A stretch of DNA of 21,916 bases, taken from positions 1 to 21,916 of IMG/VR virus record IMGVR_UViG_3300013094_000313; one strand, 5' to 3'. Positions within the stretch are counted from its first letter, which is position 1. Every line of letters begins with the position of its first letter. Source of the DNA: a virus. Below the pieces are notes generated by a model, which worked only from the letters and a program-made list of their open reading frames with translations, was not told where the DNA came from and searched no databases. The translations under genes were made by a program, and so were the position numbers. Of the stretch, positions 18,991 through 21,916 are shown piece after piece.

Positions 18991-19281
18991 ATGACCAAGC
19001 ACATCAGCACACACATCACGGCCCTGTTGTCAGGGGCTACCGCCATTGTTGCCCTGATTCACCCGGGCTTCAACTTAAACCCTGTTGTACAGGCCATCAG
19101 TTTTACGGTGCCCGCATTGTTTGCGGCTGCCCTTGAGGCCCTGCACTTTCTGAAGAAGCACAGCTTGGAAGCGGACAGCATTGCTGCGGTTCATTTCATT
19201 AACAACATCCTGGCTCAGTCAGAAGCCGTTCCTGCCGCTCCGGTTGTTCCTGCTGCTCCCACCGAGACACCCCAGGCCTAA
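18991..19281 (+). CDS. Small membrane protein, holin-like, likely leaderless
   Basis: 96 residues from ATG 18991. An in-frame GTG at 18964 lies inside the terminator and is rejected. There is no ribosome site. Hydrophobic segments are about 8-25 (HITALLSGATAIVALIH) and 34-52 (AISFTVPALFAAALEALHF). A helix follows, then a Pro/Ala tail (VPAAPVVPAAPTETPQA). The two-span layout is holin-like, but the gene lies beside terminase, away from the lysis cassette. Its stop overlaps the next ATG (TAATG). Function uncertain. Confidence 0.7.
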   Translation: MTKHISTHITALLSGATAIVALIHPGFNLNPVVQAISFTVPALFAAALEALHFLKKHSLEADSIAAVHFINNILAQSEAVPAAPVVPAAPTETPQA

Positions 19282-19529
19282 TGCCTTCCGAGGACTCAAT
19301 CGCAACCTCGCTACGGCAATGGTTGGATGAGAACCTTCCGAAGTTTTTGACGACCATTAACCACGACCTTGATAAAAGTGAAGAGTGGAAAATGCCAGTC
19401 ATCGAGGACTACTGCCTCGTCGTCGCTGTCAGTGATTACAGCGACGGCGGGGGCGGTGTCTTTACAATTTACGGGAATACTCCAACGTATCGAGTAGCAG
19501 GACTGCTGACGACCGCATTAAATAGTTAA
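19281..19529 (+). CDS. Small hypothetical protein upstream of terminase (82 aa)
   Basis: Overlaps its neighbours by one base on both sides (TAATG). The product starts MPSEDSIATSLRQWLDENLP and ends with a hydrophobic strand and RVAGLLTTALNS. The pattern, an N-terminal helix, a VVAV strand, an acidic Gly-rich turn and a C-terminal GLL helix, resembles short proteins I recall just upstream of terminase in other actinophages. Its role is unknown; a packaging accessory is possible. Confidence 0.7.
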   Translation: MPSEDSIATSLRQWLDENLPKFLTTINHDLDKSEEWKMPVIEDYCLVVAVSDYSDGGGGVFTIYGNTPTYRVAGLLTTALNS

Positions 19530-21442
19530 TGGCTGTTACTCCCGCCCAACGCAAGAAATACTTTGAAGCGCGCACGGCTGGTTTCTCCATTGCCGACAGC
19601 GCCCGCAAAGCAAAGTTTTCGGAAGCTACGGCTTACCGCGTAGAAAAAGCCGCCCAAACGCTAAAAGCGACAGATCAAATGGACACGTCAGCGTCCAACT
19701 ACCGAGAACTTAAAGTAGAAGCCAAGCTTGAAGGGCCCAAGCCATACGACAGTTTGTGCGAAGAAGCCAAGCTGGCCCTAGAGGATTTTGGGTATTTTCG
19801 GCGCCGGTACTTTGGGCGCATTGCCACGCCGTGGCAAGAAGAAGCCGGTACTGAACTGGTCAAGCTCTTAGAGTCTGAGCAAAAAGAATACGTGGTCATG
19901 AACATGCCCCCGGGTTCTGGTAAAACGACCCTGCTCCACGATTTGACGTGCTGGATCATTTGCCGAAACCGAGCAGTGCGTTTGCTGACTGGATCGGCCA
20001 CAATGAGCCTGGCTAAGCGAAACCTAATGCGCGTTCGCCGTTCCCTAGAGCGTGTCATTCCTGAATTGGCCGATGACAACCTTAAAGCCCGTGGCCAAGC
20101 GGTCGACGCCGAATCAACCCTAGCCTTTGACTTTGGCCGGTTTAAGCCTTTGGAAAAAGAGCTTTGGACCAATGAAGCATTTATTGTTATGCAGCCCGAA
20201 GAAAACGGTGCTATCTCAGAAAAAGAACCAACGCTCAGTGCTTACGGTATGGACTCAGGTTTTATTGGTGGCCGCTTTGATGGTTGTTTTTGGGACGACC
20301 TTGTGGACCCTCGTAAAGTACGAAGTGCTGAACAGCGAGAAGCCATGGAGGACTGGTACCAAGACGTGGCCGAGACTCGTCTGGAACCCGCTGGCATGCT
20401 TGCCCTTATTGGCCAGCGACTTGCTCCTGATGACCTATATCGCTTTGCGCTGGACATGATCCAGCCCTTGGAGGAAGATGAAATACTTGACGAACTTACC
20501 GATGATGAAATCGCCAGTCTCCGACACGACAAGAAGTACAAGCACCTGCTGTACCGTGCCCATTACGAAGATCGATGCGACCCCGCTTTCCACAAAAGAG
20601 GATCTGAAGCGTATCCTAAGGGTTGCCTTTTGGACCCCCGTCGACTCCCATGGCGCGAAGTATCGAATCTTATGTCAAACCGTGGTGAACGCTTTGCGGT
20701 CGTCTACCAGCAAGAAGACATTGCGCTAGATGAGACGCTGGTTCGGAATGAATGGGTCTACGGACACGGAGGGAGCGTGGGGTGCATTGACAAAGATCGA
20801 GACCGTTGGGAGACACCCCCGGGGCTTAATCCAGCCGATTGCATGGTTATCGCCACGGCAGACCCGTCGCCAACTAACTATTGGTCGATTCAATGCTGGC
20901 TATACCATCCTGAAAGCCAACAACGGTTTTTGCTTGACCTTATTCGCAAGAAAATGGAAGCCCCGGAGTTTTTGGAATACAACTACAATCTCGGTGAATT
21001 CACTGGGGTCATGGAAGAATGGCAGCGTTTATCGACCAGTATCGGTTTCCCGATACAGTGGTGGATTATTGAACAAAATGCCGCCCAGCGATTCATGCTC
21101 CAGTACGACCATTTCAAAAGATGGCGGCAACTCAGCGGCGTCGAAGTAATTCCTCACAATACCACCAGTAACAAAAGTGACCCAAATTATGGTGTTACGA
21201 CGATTTCCCAACATTGGCGATTTGGTCGTGTAAGATTGATGGGTAAGGGTGAAGGCAAAACCCGGTCGATGCATCTTATTGACGAGGTAACCAAGTACCC
21301 TCACGGGCGTACAGACGACTGCGTAATGGCGGAATGGTTCTTTGAATGGAACATTCCAAACTTGCACCAGCCACGATCCATTGCGGTCCAGGCATGGCGC
21401 CCCAAGTGGGTACGCAACACCCAACTAGCGAACTTGAGGTAA
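19529..21442 (+). CDS. terL: Terminase large subunit
   Basis: 637 residues. The N-terminal 45 residues resemble a helix-turn-helix (FSIADSARKAKFSEATAYRV), which is unusual for a large subunit and may do a DNA-recognition job of a small subunit. The ATPase part has Walker A PPGSGKTT (127-134), GSATMSLAKRN (155-165) and a Walker B-like CFWDDLVD (253-260), then LIGQRLAP. The RNase H-like nuclease has ATADPSP (D445), WWIIEQN (E515) and GRTDDCVMAEWF (D596, D597). It pumps DNA into the prohead and cuts it. No separate small-subunit gene is seen in the window. Confidence 0.95.
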   Translation: MAVTPAQRKKYFEARTAGFSIADSARKAKFSEATAYRVEKAAQTLKATDQMDTSASNYRELKVEAKLEGPKPYDSLCEEAKLALEDFGYFRRRYFGRIATPWQEEAGTELVKLLESEQKEYVVMNMPPGSGKTTLLHDLTCWIICRNRAVRLLTGSATMSLAKRNLMRVRRSLERVIPELADDNLKARGQAVDAESTLAFDFGRFKPLEKELWTNEAFIVMQPEENGAISEKEPTLSAYGMDSGFIGGRFDGCFWDDLVDPRKVRSAEQREAMEDWYQDVAETRLEPAGMLALIGQRLAPDDLYRFALDMIQPLEEDEILDELTDDEIASLRHDKKYKHLLYRAHYEDRCDPAFHKRGSEAYPKGCLLDPRRLPWREVSNLMSNRGERFAVVYQQEDIALDETLVRNEWVYGHGGSVGCIDKDRDRWETPPGLNPADCMVIATADPSPTNYWSIQCWLYHPESQQRFLLDLIRKKMEAPEFLEYNYNLGEFTGVMEEWQRLSTSIGFPIQWWIIEQNAAQRFMLQYDHFKRWRQLSGVEVIPHNTTSNKSDPNYGVTTISQHWRFGRVRLMGKGEGKTRSMHLIDEVTKYPHGRTDDCVMAEWFFEWNIPNLHQPRSIAVQAWRPKWVRNTQLANLR

Positions 21443-21445
21443 TAC

Positions 21446-21916
21446 ATGGCATTGGCCCTTGACAACGAAAAGGCTGCAGGCCAAATCGTTTCTATGTTCC
21501 AGGAACGGCAGATGAGCCGTTCGGGCACCTTTAAGCGCATGGCCGAAGTCCGCGACCACTACAACGGCGATGTCATTGTGCCTTTGCCCGAGCTGGACGA
21601 AGCTGAGCGCCCCGCCATTCCTAACCTTATCGCTCAGGGTATTGACCAGTTCTCCATGCGCGTGGCGTCGGTTTTGCCAGACATTCAATACCCTGCTCTT
21701 CGCAACGGCATCCAGGCGTCCGAGAACAAGGCGCACGACCGCCGACTGGCAAACCTTGGCTGGTGGGACATGAACAAGATGACCACCAAGGTGCGCCGTC
21801 GTGCCCGTCACTTGACCGCCTACGGCATGTCAGCCATTTCGCTTTCGCCCGTGGCCCTCGACCCCAGCGACCGCCGAGAGATTCCGTTCTGGCGCGTACG
21901 CAACCCTTTGGCCACA
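21446..21916 (+). CDS. Portal protein, N-terminal part (3' truncated)
   Basis: Starts at ATG 21446, three bases after the terminase stop, with GAGGT five bases upstream. The frame stays open to the window edge (157 residues). The N-terminus has FKRMAEVRDHYNGDVIVPLP, then AIPNLIAQGIDQFSMRVASV and later ARHLTAYGMSAISLS. These fit the start of phage portal proteins (a Y-x-G-D motif, a conserved N-L-x-x-x-x-I-D-x-x helix, and a GMS/A-x-I segment). Position directly after terminase supports it. The rest lies outside the window. Confidence 0.85.
   Translation, partial: MALALDNEKAAGQIVSMFQERQMSRSGTFKRMAEVRDHYNGDVIVPLPELDEAERPAIPNLIAQGIDQFSMRVASVLPDIQYPALRNGIQASENKAHDRRLANLGWWDMNKMTTKVRRRARHLTAYGMSAISLSPVALDPSDRREIPFWRVRNPLAT

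Overview
This window reads as part of the genome of a tailed double-stranded DNA phage (siphovirus-like) that infects an actinobacterium, probably an aquatic one. The host call rests on two WhiB-family proteins, mRNAs that appear to be leaderless, and small zinc-ribbon proteins of the kind seen in actinobacteriophages. The genome appears circularly permuted relative to the window: tail genes are at the left edge, while terminase and portal, normally the first genes of the late region, are at the right edge.

Layout: 1-5181 (+) is the end of a structural block (tail-fibre-like fragment, two further structural proteins, a 903-residue tail or baseplate candidate). 5191-6776 (+) is a lysis-type cassette: NlpC/P60-like endolysin, two small membrane proteins, and a permuted papain-fold (YiiX-like) hydrolase. 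6807-12607 (+) is DNA metabolism and regulation: metallophosphoesterase, WhiB, Cas4/RecB-type Fe-S nuclease, ERF annealing protein, several small zinc proteins, a DUF1599-like protein, a helicase-loader-like protein, a Holliday junction resolvase-like nuclease, SSB and a second WhiB. Many of these genes overlap by 1-4 bases, as expected in a tightly coupled operon.

12702-17059 is mostly minus strand and accessory. It holds a zinc-ribbon protein, a membrane peptide, a class II glutamine amidotransferase next to a zinc-ribbon/amidoligase protein, three very small genes and a SLOG-fold protein. One plus-strand gene (13036) and a 250-base structured intergenic stretch lie inside it.

17060-18576 has no credible gene but is dense in long hairpins. 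G-U pairs in its helices make sense only on the plus strand, so it probably encodes a very large ornate non-coding RNA of about 1-1.4 kb, comparable in size and setting to the GOLLD/ROOL class. It is followed by a 38-residue cysteine-rich peptide gene, then by two tandem short promoter-terminator units that look like small RNAs of about 65-70 nt. A leaderless membrane-protein gene, a small hypothetical, the large terminase and the 5' part of the portal gene complete the window.

The strongest candidates for new biology are the giant RNA with its downstream small-RNA units, and the amidotransferase-amidoligase pair, whose likely job is amide-bond chemistry on an unknown target. All functional calls are from reading the sequence; no database search was run.
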